Shown here: one piece after another, positions 45,102 to 57,027 of the stretch | How positions within the stretch are numbered: the first letter of the stretch is position 1 | Layout: each line of letters begins with the position of its first letter | Origin: Tetragonia tetragonoides | Lineage: Eukaryota > Streptophyta > Magnoliopsida > Caryophyllales > Aizoaceae | Reading direction: 5' to 3' | DNA length: 64,000 nt | Assembly (NCBI GenBank): GCA_038025085.1 | Contig: CM076152.1 | Coordinates: forward strand, 22,218,001 to 22,282,000 | Translations under genes and position numbers: made by a program | The notes under the pieces: generated by a model | The model's input: only the letters and a program-made list of their open reading frames with translations | What the model was told of the DNA's origin: nothing | The model's database searches: none

Positions 45102-47185
45102 TTAAGTCAATTATATTCAATTCATATTAGTTATATTCAATTATATCCTAATTATAGGAATTAAAATAAAATAATTATTATTGGTATCATTTATAGAATG
45201 TCACATTCATAAGTAAAACAATAAAAGCTTAGTGATACAATTTAGCATATATCCAGCACTAAAGCTCTATTCTCCTTATCTCATTGTTAGTTCATTTTAG
45301 TTTAGTTATGTTTAATCCAATTCACTTTAGTTTAGTTTAATCCAATCCAATTGAATTAAGTTGATATAACGCTGTTATATAAATTTTTCAATGCGAATGA
45401 TACATGTGTAGTTAAAACGTACTAATGTATACTTTCAAATGAGCCCAATATTAAATAAGTTTTAATCGATTATAAAGGATTAAAGGAGAAACAAAAAATC
45501 ATTGTATATCAGTTTAAACCATTTTAGGTGGGGTGAAGAGAACATAACAAAGCTTTCAAATATAATAATAAATCCCTTAATATTAAGAATCAACTATGAC
45601 AGAAAAAAAAAAAAAAAAAATTGGACGGATGGGAAAAACAACGCATATGTTAGGCTATGTTCTTGTAACCTTATTTTAATTTTGATTTGGATCAATTCAA
45701 TTCACTTCAGTTTACATTAATTCGATTCAGACCAATTTACTTCACTTTGCTTCACTTCAGTTCAATTCAATTCAATCAAATTGAGTGCCAATTCGTTCAT
45801 ACATGAACTTATTATTAAGTAAGTTTTAAATTTATTAATATGCATAATAAACATAATATTGAGCCCCTTCTTGTATTTATATTTATATATGTATTTATGA
45901 CCGAAAAGATATTCAAGGCCCCTTTTATTTAGAATTAAATTGTGTTCGTTTCAATTGGAAAATAATAAAGACAAATTATTCATGAATTGTAAGTTGAAAT
46001 TAACAAACCCTTAGTCTTTCGGTGTCAATTTGTTTTTTAATCAAATTTTAGTGAATTATGAATCTATTTCTTCAAATAGCATTATTTTGTTTTGACTCTA
46101 CTTAACACAAATTTGATTAAATTACATAAACGTAATTGTTTTTGGGTGTGACACATACACATAACATTGATACCAATCCGTAAAACGCGTGGACTTCAAT
46201 TCTAGTTTATTGGTAAAGCACAATAGGTTTAATTAATTACGTTCTTTTTATATATTTATTTAATATTTTGTGTGGTTTTATTATTATTTTTTAAAAATGT
46301 TTGGAATATTGAGCCTAAGATATGTTGTGCTTGAGGAGTACGACAATTTATAATGTCTGGGCACCCAAAAATTTGACAAAGTCGTGCAAGACATCGATGA
46401 CAAGCAGTAATATTGGGAAGTAAATTTATATTGTTATTTTAGATTTGCACTTGTTTAGGGAAATTTGTATTTGTAAATGTATTCTAATATTTCATGAATC
46501 ACAAGTTCTCTTTTCCCTCAAAAAAATTATTTTTATTTTTGATTATGTATTTTTTTTTTTTTTTTTTTTTTTGTTTTTGTGTTATCATCAATTTTAATTA
46601 TGTAATTTTATGATTCTTTCAATTGTTTAAAAAAAATTGTGTTCCTTTATTTTAGTAATGCCTTTATATATACTAATAATGACTAATCAGTGTCCAAAAT
46701 TGCATTCTTGTTATCTTTTTTGCATTGTAAGTAAGATTATAAACAAGTTATATTGTACGACGTATTACATTTTTATCAACGAAGATATTTGGTTTAATAT
46801 TGTTTTATTTTGATGAATTTCAGATGTTATTTTAATTGGAGTGAGAGGTTTATTTAAACACAAAAACTTATTTAAGAAGATCTTTTTATAATTTTTTGTG
46901 AGACGATGGTCAATTTTTAGTGAAATGACAGTCACATATATTAATAAGTGACCCCTACATTGCTAAATATTGATCTCATGTTTTTATGAATTGGTCTCAC
47001 ACAAGATTTTCTTTTATTTAAAATGTTCTTGTCATTTTTACCCAAAACATACAGTTAACTTCCATTTTTATGAGGAAAACCACCTTATAATTTTATTTTA
47101 GTTGTAAATAACATCTTTTACTATTGAGAAATTTGTAAAGTAAGACTAACTAACGATTTTAGGTTAAATCAGGTGCTCCCTATTA
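45102..47185. other. AT-rich intergenic DNA, no gene seen
   Basis: It includes decayed TTCAATTCACTT/TTCAGTT-type tracts near 45290-45370 and 45690-45790 resembling the neighbouring element, poly-A near 45601 and poly-T near 46549-46572. No coding signal. Confidence 0.5.
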
Positions 47186-47189
47186 AAAC

Positions 47190-50100
47190 TTTCTCTCTCT
47201 AATGAGAGCGTCTCTCTCTAAAAAGAGAAAAACCTTTCCCAAAACTAGAAAAACAAAACCTAACCCACTTCTCAAAATTTATCTCAATCTGGATCTGAAA
47301 TTACCCCCTTTTTCTTTTACCCCCTCAAATGTCACTCTCTTGAAATCCTACTTGATTTTGTCTGATTTGTGCTTTTTGTTCCTTTCTACTCTTGGTCCCC
47401 CCCTTCCTTCTTTAAACAAACATTTCTGGAACATGGTGACTACTGTAGAGTACAATATTGTACGAGGAAAGTACCCTAGAAAAAGAGGACTCACTTATCG
47501 CCCACCAACCAGGCAACCACCTCCTTCTCGCCTGCTGATAATTGCTGGAGCTTGGTTGTGGGTGGTATTTTCGTTGATTCAAAGAAGTTCAAAGAAAGCA
47601 CTGTTCAGCAAATTGTGGATGCCAACTGGTGTCCTAGAGAAGCTATTGAGGTCAAACAAACGGAAACTTTGTTCTTTTTCATCTGTAGAAATGTTGAGGT
47701 TCGCGATTTTCTTCTAAAAGAGAACATTGTCACTATGGAGGGAGCCCTTCTTGCTCTCCAGGCTTGGCACTTTAATTTCATCCTTGAAGAAATCTTTGTC
47801 AGGTATATCAATATCTGGGTCCGACTTGAGGGCTTACCCATTCTCTGCATGTAAATGAAGGTTTTACAACCAGTCCTGGAAAAGTTTGGCACAGTGTTGC
47901 AAATTAAAGAACCAGAACTCCATGTCCCGAAAAAGAAGTTTGTCCGAGCTTACGTGTGTTTTGATGTCAAAGCTCCCCTTATCCCTGGTTTTTATTTAGC
48001 TCATGTTGAAGAAAGAGTCACCTGGATCAAGATCAAATATGAAAGAGTGTTTAGATACTGCAAGAAATGTGGGAGAGTTGGACATGCAGAACATTTTTGT
48101 CATCTTTCAACCATGCAAGCAGCGATTCTTTTGTAGAAGAAGATGAGTCATGCTCATGATAAAACTCCACTATACTCAAATGATATTAAGGTGTCTAATG
48201 AGAAAAATGCTTGGACGACACGGCGGAATATCTTAACTTAAGGCTCGGTTAAATCAGACTCCAGCGACTCTTCTGACAACAACTCCGGCAATGATGGTGA
48301 TGAAGATGGTGGTAACAGTGGTGATGATAATCAGCCAAGCCCTGGAAATGAAAGCGGGTCAAAGAGACCTGATCACCTGAGAAGCCTACCTCCAGGGCCA
48401 TGCCCCTCATCAAGGCATTTGGCTGGTCAAGGTGGAGATAGACCGTCTCACAAGCAAGGGCAAAAGCGACTTTTTGACCAACTCCTTTATGATCAAGTAG
48501 AGCTAAATAATAATGGAGACTATTCTGGCCTATCTAAGAAGGAGCTGGAGTGTATTATGACCCCTAATCTAGCTTTACCCCAAATGTCTCTTCCATTAAA
48601 TGCAAACTTGGCGAGGCTCAGTGAGTGCTGCTCAAATATTCCTGCAAATTGCGATCTTCCATATACAGGTAATGATGTTTATCCTCTGCTTTTCTTGAAT
48701 AATGTTACCTGCCCCTTTAATACTGCTCTCCCCCATAAACAAGTCCCCAACTACCCGCTTGTTAGTAGCACAAGGTACACAAGAGGGGGGGTGAATTGTG
48801 TTACCCAAATTTGTGAAATTTAAAACAAGTATAAAAGAGCTAGAATTAAAGCACTCACGATTTACGTGGAAAACCCTTTGTAACTCACAAAGGATAAAAA
48901 CCACGGCCCGAAGGACTTTAAAGACTACTTCTTTTATTAAGAGAATAGTACAACTCGATCAAGTTAACTCTAACTCAACCCACGCACTCGAATACTCGTC
49001 TAAGCCAAACGCACTCAGAAACTCTTCCAAGCCAAACGCACTTAAGCACTCACCCAAGCCAATCTCTGAACAACTAACTCTAGTTGTCCTAATCAATGGA
49101 ACAATGTTACCTTGATGAACTTCAATAAGTGGAAAGGTACAATATAAACCTATAGCTTTGCAATGAATATAATGTGTGAAACTTATAACTATTAGGCAAT
49201 GTTCTCTATAATGTGTAAACGTTTGTGATGAAGACTCTCTCAAATATAATATCACGTTCAGTGCTAGGAGAGGCATAAAAACTGATTTAGGCTTCAACTT
49301 ATTTTTATACGCATAACCAAGAAGTAAAAAGCAACTAGGAAACCTATTTGCAACTAGGAAATCAAATCTCTTTTTCCTTTACTTGGTAAACAAAGATTGT
49401 CATAAAGAAGAATAAATATCTTATCATATAAAGCATATAAATCAAAATCAGTTTTTATGAAGAAAATAAAATAAATATCTTTATTGAAAGTATTTTCTTC
49501 ATAGCTAAAAACCATGTAGCCAAATATAAGAATAAATAGATTTCAGAAAAATCTCTTTGCAAATAATATCTTTGGCACGGTAAATAGGATATAAATATTA
49601 AGAGATAAAATTTAAGATACTAATCTTAAATTTGTCTCAGTCGATTGAACGTATTCTTGTATGTGTGTAGGCAATGTTCCAGTGAACACTAAAGTTTCAA
49701 GGATCGTTCCCAAACACAAAGACATTTTTTATACGTTTAATAATTTCGTTGCCTAACAAATATAAATTTCACACTTATATCATTGTTTAGCTTTAACATG
49801 AACTCTAAGAAATAAATAAATAACCTAGAGAACATGAGAATAACTTGTGTCTTCTTCTTGATAATTAAATTCCTGAAACACTAAACACAAGTTAAGTAGT
49901 ATCACTTTATAATTAAATAAGTTTGCCATCTTCAAAACTTAATTGTTCAACATCGCCTTTACTCCAGTTGGAGCATTACTTAAACTGGCCCAACCGAATG
50001 CTTTCCAAGCCCATGCCAAACCCTCCAACTAACTGTACTTCATGCCATGTTTTCTCAATGACACGTTATCCTGAAGAAACTCTCTACCATGACCCAAATT

Positions 50101-50440
50101 TTTGGTCCAACAAATTGGCAGGCCGTTTACATGTGCCAACTGATCCAGCCCACGACAACTTTCCACCCTCTTTCACTTTTGTACCAGGCCCAACCTAGAA
50201 CAAAAACTTTGAAAATGCCTGGTACCCTGGAAGCATGGACCTTGGTTCACCTACAAAACCAACTCGGGAGCCCAATGGACATAACCCCAGCCACAGAATC
50301 CCCACCCAATCCTCTTCCCATCTTGGCCCCGTCCCCGGATGACCCACCACTCCTACCCAACCATCACTCTGATCAAGACTTCCCTTTTAACCTCCATCTC
50401 CACATAAACTCCCCGGGTTTTTCAGAAGCTCTCACCACTA
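47190..50440 (+). pseudogene. L1-type LINE ORF1, interrupted and truncated
   Basis: The 5' leader has CTCTCTCT repeats and a poorly conserved start frame (47202-47717). After a frameshift near 47550, one frame reads the DUF4283-type domain (VGGIFVDSKKFKEST, FFFICRNVEVRDFLLKE, INIWVRLEGLPI), hits a stop at 47852-47854 and continues in the same frame into a CCHC zinc knuckle (CKKCGRVGHAEHFC, 48059-48100). A Ser/Asp-rich and then Pro-rich tail follows, interrupted by an insertion at about 48770-49925. At about 50440 the sequence passes directly into a truncated family A LTR, and ORF2 is absent. DUF4283 plus CCHC is the usual plant LINE ORF1 layout. Confidence 0.8.
48770..49925. mobile_element. 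Unclassified insertion within LINE ORF1 (about 1.15 kb)
   Basis: The LINE tail stops near VPNYPLVSS and resumes near 49935 with KLNCSTSPLLQ. The inserted segment starts with AAGGTACACAAGAGGGGGGG and has no long ORF. Short direct repeats of CGCACT...AAGCCAAA sit at 48983-49060. The boundaries are approximate and termini were not established. It could be a solo LTR or a non-coding retroelement. Confidence 0.45.
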
Positions 50441-51249
50441 CAATCGGGATTACACCTAATGGTGTAGTTCAAGAGATGCGTAATTCCCAAGTTACTTATG
50501 GGCACCTCACAACGTGTCTGGGACGGATCATTCCCCATTTATCAAGTCCTCTAGACTCGTTTATTATACTAGAGGTAGTGTGAACACTAGAGTCATTAAG
50601 TACATGGCCTGATTGTATCTTCGATGAATAGTATGGGTAATCGTTGTTCTATTCGCTCTCTTACATCTCTCTAATCAAGACGGATTGTCCCTGTAATATT
50701 CGGTGTGATCACTATTGAAGTATTGCATGTAAAATTGTCGTTATGCGTATGCAAATGAATTTCAATGATTCTTCTAAAACCTGAGGTAAGGTTTGCGAAA
50801 TGTTTTTACTGGGTACAGATGACGTTTATTCAGTTTATCTGATTTTTGTTTCTTTTCTTCTATATTTTGTTTTTGTCACGGAAACCAAAGTGCAGGTTTA
50901 GTCGTGTGAGAACGTACAACTTGGAAGTTAGAGTTGGCGTCAGTTTTTAGAACTCTTTTTGTTCACTTTAGATTGTTAGGATTTTTGGTTTGTGCCCTTT
51001 GAAGGCAAAGTTGTAATAAATTGGTTTAATGGTTTTTAGCTCACTATATAGACAACTCTAATATTAATTGTTTTAGATTGTTTAGATTCCTTATTAAGCT
51101 CATTTGATGCCTAGACTTTCTTTCTGCTTAACATTTACTCCTTAGTGATAATTGTTACATTAACTACCCTCGGGTTTGTGACGGTCAGTGGTTGTGGACA
51201 ACGATGTCTATAGTTCCCAAGAAATCGTTGTAAATTCGGGGGTGTTACA
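50441..51249 (+). repeat. Family A LTR, right copy, 3' portion only
   Basis: It aligns in reverse complement with 3153 to about 4010 of the left LTR (for example ACCTGAGGTAAGGTTTG and GTGTTACA at the end). Similarity stops abruptly at about 50440, where LINE sequence begins. Confidence 0.85.
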
Positions 51250-51251
51250 AA

Positions 51252-51265
51252 TGGTATCAGAGCCC
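51252..51265 (+). other. Primer-binding site, family A right copy
   Basis: TGGTATCAGAGCCC, two bases after the LTR end, identical to the left copy and of initiator-Met tRNA type. Confidence 0.9.
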
Positions 51266-51442
51266 TGGGTTTAAAAGGTTGCTTAGGATAAATTAATGAA
51301 TTAATAAAGATTAGTTTCATTTTGGGAAAAAATAAAATGTAAGTAAAGCCGTTGAGCGTTGTAGTCCTAGAAGATAGGAATTATTTGAAATCACTATGCT
51401 TGTGATTTATAAAGTTCTCATTTTTTGATTGCCTTTCTGTAG

Positions 51443-52341
51443 ATGGCAAGGACTAGATTAACTACGAGGAAGTCGATTGCACACCAAAGGGTACACGCCT
51501 TGCTTACCGTGCACAACCCTTAGAGTACGTAGCTTCTTCAGATAGCGAGTCAATGGGAAACAATGCGAACATGCGTCACCAAGCAGCGCACGAGGATGCT
51601 GCGCACGACGATGCTGCACGCGCCGCGCATGCCTCGCATGTCACGCCCCCGCCTATTGTACACGCCGCGCATGATGATTATGAGGATGAGGATCCTTCTG
51701 AGACCGAGCCTGAGTAGACCCCATCTGATAGGTTTGACGATATGCCTAACTTGGAAGATGTTGGTGTCGAGAGCGACAACAACCATGCACCTACTCCTGC
51801 TGCAAATTGGTCTCCTTCTATGGAGCCATTCTTTGCTACTTATGCTAAGCTCGAGGATATTCGTATCTATATACGACGTGGTTACACTACTATCCAGTGT
51901 TACCAGTACGAGAATCGCACGAGTCTACATGAAGGCTTATGGGTGGAGCTACCGCTAGCTGGTCTGCCTAACATCTGTCCTTGGATAGGACTCAAGGAGA
52001 AGTAAGACGACATGGTCTCCAAGAGTGGTCACCTACACGAGAAGAAATATGGTGAAGGAACGCTATGGGCTCTCTGCTTTAACGGTGTTGCATCCGAGTT
52101 ATGTCTGTCCGAATTCGAGTGGAAGGCGAATCACGTGCTAGTGCCTGCTCCGAAGGGCATGTGTGAGTACTGCTGGACCAAGAAACCCAAGCACACGGAT
52201 GACTTTAGGAAGCGTTTCATGCCTCAAATGTTTGGTGGTTATGCCTACCCGTACACGCCTTGTAAGGAGGTGAAGCGTAGGAGGAAGGACGGTGATAACA
52301 AGTCTCCTGGCTCGAAGCAGAATCATGGGAGTGTCAAATAG
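51443..52341 (+). pseudogene. Extra ORF upstream of gag in family A (ORF1), right copy
   Basis: It starts MARTRLTTRKSIAHQR and matches the left copy along its length: an Ala/His/Asp-rich stretch, an acidic stretch (DYEDEDPSETEPE), YQYENRTSLHEGLWVELPL, SKSGHLHEKKYGEGT, MCEYCWTKKPKHTDDFRKRF and YAYPYTPCKEVK. A frameshift near 51520 and stops near 51716 and 52002 interrupt it. It shares no domain that I recognise with gag or pol. Its place between primer site and gag in both copies suggests it was a normal part of this family. Confidence 0.75.
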
Positions 52342-53002
52342 AACTAACTGATTGCTTTAGTAGTTTTATTTGAGTTATATTAAACTCTTAGTTATTGTGA
52401 TGACCCTACGTAGTCAAGATTGATGTTGGTGTAGTTGCATAGGCAACAAATATTCGTATTGTTATTTATTTTGCAATTTGTCTCATTGCAAAACTATTTC
52501 ATTTGATTATATGAATGTCGTTGAGAACTTGTTTTATATGATCGTCTTTATTACATAATTGCATGGTTGACTAATAGTTTCGAAATGCTATCTCGTTATT
52601 GCCTAGACATGATGGGAAATCCATGTCAGAATTATGGCAAAATTTTCATTGAGCATGATTGAATTAAAGTCATTATTTATCGCTCTACTAAAATAGTATG
52701 GAGCCTCGATGTGTGCATTGTGAATGTTATTGCTTATCAATCGTGTGAGACCAATATGTCTAATTTGTTACCGCATATCGAACTATTATGCATGAGAACT
52801 GAGAACTATTCAAAGCAAGTATATTGCTTAGACCTACAATGTAAGATCGATCAATGAAACTTATATGCTATTTGCTAAATGTCAAGAGGTAGGTTTCAAT
52901 TACAACCTATATCTCTCAATTAGACTCTGAATTGGGTCCAATGTGCCAACCTTGTTGAAATGGTGATCAACCATTGCTCTTTTATGTCTCAGATTGTTAT
53001 AA

Positions 53003-55980
53003 TGAAAACCAACAACCGAGTTGCGAGATTAGAAGTAGGTCTCACCAATGTGGTCGAGCATATTACGCGCCAGTTGGAGCGCCAGGAACAAGACCACAAC
53101 GCACAGAATCCTGAAACGCGCAACTTCAAAGGTTTTGATGCACTCACACCTCCGCCGTTTGGGGGTGGCTCTGAGCCCACCAAGTTGGAAAATTGGATTA
53201 TCGTGTTCGAGAAACTGTTTAGGGCGAATAGTAGGCCCAATAACCTGAAGTTCAACACCAGTACTTACTACCTTAAGGGTGAAGCGAGCAACTGGTGGAT
53301 CGATATGGACACTGATCTGCCCGCCATTGAAAATTACGGATGTGATGAATTCAAGGAGTCCATTCGTGAGAGATTCAATCCTAGAGCTATTCGCCGTCAG
53401 AAGCAATGAGAATTTGAGAACATTTACCTAGGAAAGTTATTTGTAGCTGAGTACGCAACGAAGTTTAACGAGCTTGCTGCTTTTGCACCTAACTTGGTGA
53501 CGACCGAAGCTGAGCGTATCGAAAGGTTTGAGGATGGTCTGAAGTGGGATATTCAGCATTTTGTCATGGGAAACTCGCTTACATTCCAAGGATCTCACGA
53601 GAAGGCCTTGAACTAAGAACTTGGTATAGAGCGTCGTGATTCGCTAATTGGTAAGAATAAGCGTGACGAAGGAAGTTCTTCTAAGTCGAATGGCGCAGAT
53701 AAGAGGGCGAGGCTCAACAACAATCACAACAACCAAGGTGGTAATCAAAATCACAACGGGAACAGGAATCGCAACTCGAATAGTCATAGAGCTAGATCTT
53801 AACTAGGAGGAATACGCCTTGTACTCGCTGCAACAAGACGCTTCCTGGCAAGAACTGTCGTGGCGACCTGCTTCAATGCTACTAGTGCAACAAGCCTGGT
53901 CACAAAGCTTCTGAATGCTGGAGTCGTGGCAAGAACGACAATTGTTAGAACCGCGATAACAACTACAATCGTGGTGGAAATGGAAATAAAAATCGCGGAA
54001 ATGGTGGTAACTGTTAGAACCCTCGTCTTTCGGCGCCTAATTGAAATAATAATAATATGTTATAGGTTCTCAAATTGAAGAGAGATTGATTGATATCAAG
54101 GGATTATTGAGCAAATGAAGTTGCCACCAATTTTTCAGGAAACAATTAGAAACTATCAAAGTGCACCAGTTCCTATTGGGAATTATGACTCATATAACCC
54201 AAAGGTCAAATATTGAGTTCGGGGGTGCGGGTACGAAAAGACAAAACAAATCTCATCTAAATCGCCCGTATTAACGGCCTCTACTAATCCTATCCATGTT
54301 GATTCTTAATTCACATAAGAAGGTTCCAAACAATTCGGTCGTCCAACATCCTAAATTAACTAGGTGAGTTGAACAAACCAAACTAGAGTTATCGCTTTGC
54401 ACATGATTACCCAATTGCATGATGAATAGAACACAACCAAAATAATACAAATATGTTTCCTAACCTTACCGTGCTATCTTAATGCGTCAATTGCCAATTT
54501 GCATGAACAAATGTGTTAGTAACTTCAATGAAACTAAAATAAAATATATAAACTCTAAATTACATGTTAGTATGCTAAATGGATTGACTAATCATGCAAA
54601 ACATGCAAAATATGATATTTACACTAAACATGATAAAATATAATAAAACTAGAAATTAAACTAAAAAATATAAAAATCCTATAAGGATAATAATTAAGCT
54701 AACCTATGCGTGATAATCATGAAAAAAAAATTAAAATTAATCTACATATGATAAACTAATTAAATCAATTAAAACATGCCAAGAATATTAACCATGATCA
54801 TAATATAAAATAAAACATGATTTGAAAATAATTTAAGAGTTCAAAAGATGAGCCCTTAAGTTGAAACTTGATTGTACTCGAATTGAATGTCAATTGCTCT
54901 TGATATTGGACTTGATCTGGGGATGAGACTTGTTCTTGATTAGGGTTTGAAGATGAGTTTGATTGATGCGATTTGGGTTGAATGGAAGGGAGGAGAGAGA
55001 GAGAGAGAGAGATTTTGGTTTCCTTAAGTTGAATCTTGTAATAATGAGTTTTTTCCTCCAAAAACAGAGTTTAGAGGGGTATCTATAGGGAATGGGCCGG
55101 AGAAAGAAGAAAATTTGGGTTCCCGGGCCAAAATTGGTGCCCGGCTGCTGGGGCTCTGGCGGCCTCAACAATGCTGCATGTCCTCTGGCGGCTGCCGCTG
55201 GGGCTCCAGCGGCACGATGCTGGGCCCGGCCGGCGGCCCGTTTCACGGTCTCTACTCTCACAAAAGCGTCGCTGGAGGGCTCATTTGACCCCTGATTGAC
55301 CTGATTCTTGGTGCTTTGGATTCCTTGTTTAAAGGGGTTTCGTTTGACATATTGTGGCCTAATATAGAACAAGTAATATGAGTTATGGCCCAAACACTAG
55401 AGAGATGTCTGTTTTAACGCATTAATCAATCATCGGATCGTATCTCCTTCGTTTCTAATGGGATTTTGGCCCATAATACATCATTGGAAAGATAATTTAA
55501 AGGGGGATACAATCTTGGTGGGCTAATACTCCAATTGAACCTTTAATGGCTAAAAATCAGTCTTGACCGTGATATGCGGGTATGAGAACATCATTTTTAG
55601 CCCGTAACTTCACTAAAACATAACTTTTGACTCCGGTGTCTGTTTGGGAAAAATGAGATGGCGTTGGAAAGCTTATGGAAAGGGATATTTGATGGTATGA
55701 GAATGTGAAGGGTCCGGAATAAATATGGATAATGAGACACAAATAAGCAAAAGTTTTCGTGCATCGACATTCAATTCATTATGTTTATAATAGGTTACCA
55801 TCATTAGGCATTGAAAGGGGGGGGGGGACACATTAGTGTGTCTACAATAACTACCGTGGAAATGGAGGTTACAACAACAACAATTGCAAAAATACTGCTT
55901 CTCCTGCCGTGAATAATCAAGCACTTCTGCCCGCACCTGCCAACCCCACGCCGAACAACAACAACAATAATATAGGGGTA
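53003..55980 (+). pseudogene. Family A gag, right copy, split by a solo LTR
   Basis: The retrotransposon gag domain is open to 53406 (NRVARLEVGLTNVVEHI, FDALTPPPFGGGSEPTKLEN, YYLKGEASNWWIDMDTDLPA). After a stop it continues with FNELAAFAPNLVTTEAERIE and the Asn-rich region, where the zinc knuckle (near 53860-53920) is recognisable but frame-shifted. The Asn/Gly-rich tail is cut at 54011 and resumes at 55852 (RGNGGYNNN, NNQALLPAPANP) before GVNG and the protease. Confidence 0.8.
54012..55846 (-). mobile_element. Solo LTR (1,835 bp) of a B-related Ty3/gypsy family inside gag
   Basis: It is bounded by TGTTAGAACC and GTGTGTCTACA. Read on the minus strand it starts TGTAGACACA, like the B LTR (TGTAGACGCC). 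It shares GTTCGGGGGT...GTACGAA and CCCGTATTA..GGCCTCTACTAA tracts with B LTRs in reverse orientation. The flanks GTAAC (54007-54011) and ATAAC (55847-55851) are a 4-of-5 target duplication, and gag sequence joins cleanly across it. No internal region is present. Confidence 0.75.
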
Positions 55981-55986
55981 AACGGA

Positions 55987-56375
55987 TGGTTTACGTGCTG
56001 AACCGCAACGAAGCTGAGGTGCATCCGAATGTGATAGCTGGTACTTTTCTCGTTAACTCTCAACTTGCTTTTGTTTTGTTTGATAGTGGTGCATCGCATT
56101 GTTTTCTTTCTAAGAGCTTTGTATCTAAGATAGGCTTAGAACCTAAGTCTATGTATAGTGCAAACATTACGATGCTTGATGGGTCGAATGTTAATTGTAA
56201 AGCGTTGTACAAAAAGTGTCCGATTAGTATAGATGGTTCCGATTTGCTTGCGGATTTGATTCAGATGGAGTTGAAGGAATTTGATGTGATTTTAGGAATG
56301 GATTGGTTAGCCAAGTATAGGGCTAACATTGAGTGTTTTGAGCAACTTGTGTCATTACATGAGGATCGAAGGTAG
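55987..56375 (+). pseudogene. Family A aspartic protease, right copy
   Basis: This enzyme processes the gag-pol polyprotein. The frame is intact over about 129 codons and has the active-site motif LFDSGASHCFLS and the C-terminal ILGMDWL of retropepsin-like (RVP_2) domains. The stop at 56373-56375 separates it from the linker (56329-56610) in another frame, so a polyprotein cannot be made. Confidence 0.85.
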
Positions 56376-56648
56376 AAGTATTACCTATAAAGGAGTCATG
56401 GTCAAGCCGAAACTGAAGGTAGTGTCGACCATGAAAGCAACGGAGTACATGATTAAAGGTGAAGCGATTTACCTATGTCATGCGGCGGATACGAGTCGAG
56501 AACTTAAAGTTTCGCAACCTATTCCAGTTGTTTCGGAATACGCTGACTTCTTTCCATACGAGATTCTCGAATACCTCTACAACGCATTATTGACTTTACG
56601 ATCAACTTAACTCCAGGTTCTGCTCCGATTTCGAAAGCACATTATCGT

Positions 56649-57027
56649 ATGGCTTCTGCTGAGATGAAAGAACAGAAGACGCAACTTGAGAAATTACTGG
56701 AGAAGGGATACATACGTCCAAGTGTATCGCCTTGGGGTGCTCTTATTCTGTTTGTACGTAAGAAGAATGGTTTTGTACGTAAGAAGAATTGTAGTATGAG
56801 GTTGTGTATAGACTACCGCGAGTTGATCAAGATTACAATCAAGAATCGATATCCACTTGCTAGGATTGACGATTTTTTCGACCAACTACGTGGAGCGACT
56901 GTCTTATCAAAGATCGATTTACGTTCAGGATACCATAAACTAAAAATTTCCGAGCCCGACATTGCAAAGACCATCTTTTAGGACGAGGTATGGACACTAA
57001 GAGTTCACTGTGATGCCTTTTGGGTTG
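56649..57027 (+). pseudogene. Family A reverse transcriptase, N-terminal half
   Basis: Motifs in order: [77 protein letters not shown], then after a stop EFTVMPFGL. A 21-bp direct duplication ([10 protein letters not shown]) is present at 56757-56788. The sequence is cut right after MPFGL by the family B LTR, so the catalytic YxDD region is missing. The motif wording is closest to chromoviruses such as Tekay/Del. Confidence 0.85.

Larger units (their letters stand above)
50441..57027 (+). mobile_element. Ty3/gypsy LTR retrotransposon, family A, right copy (truncated, nested)
   Basis: Order: partial LTR (50441-51249), primer site, extra ORF (51443-52341), spacer, gag (from 53003), solo-LTR insertion (54012-55846), rest of gag, protease (55987-56375) and the N-terminal half of reverse transcriptase (56649-57027). 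The rest of pol and the 3' LTR are missing because a family B element begins at 57028. The LTR lacks its first roughly 1.7 kb. Frameshifts and stops are frequent, so the copy is dead. Confidence 0.88.

Noticed and set aside
48959..49297. 112-codon minus-strand frame with repeated AFGLEEF-like words
   Set aside because: It is the antisense of short direct repeats in the insertion within LINE ORF1. No coding support.
55092..55393. GC-rich open frames with Ala-rich translation
   Set aside because: They lie within the solo LTR at 54012-55846 and have no homologue in the related B LTRs.
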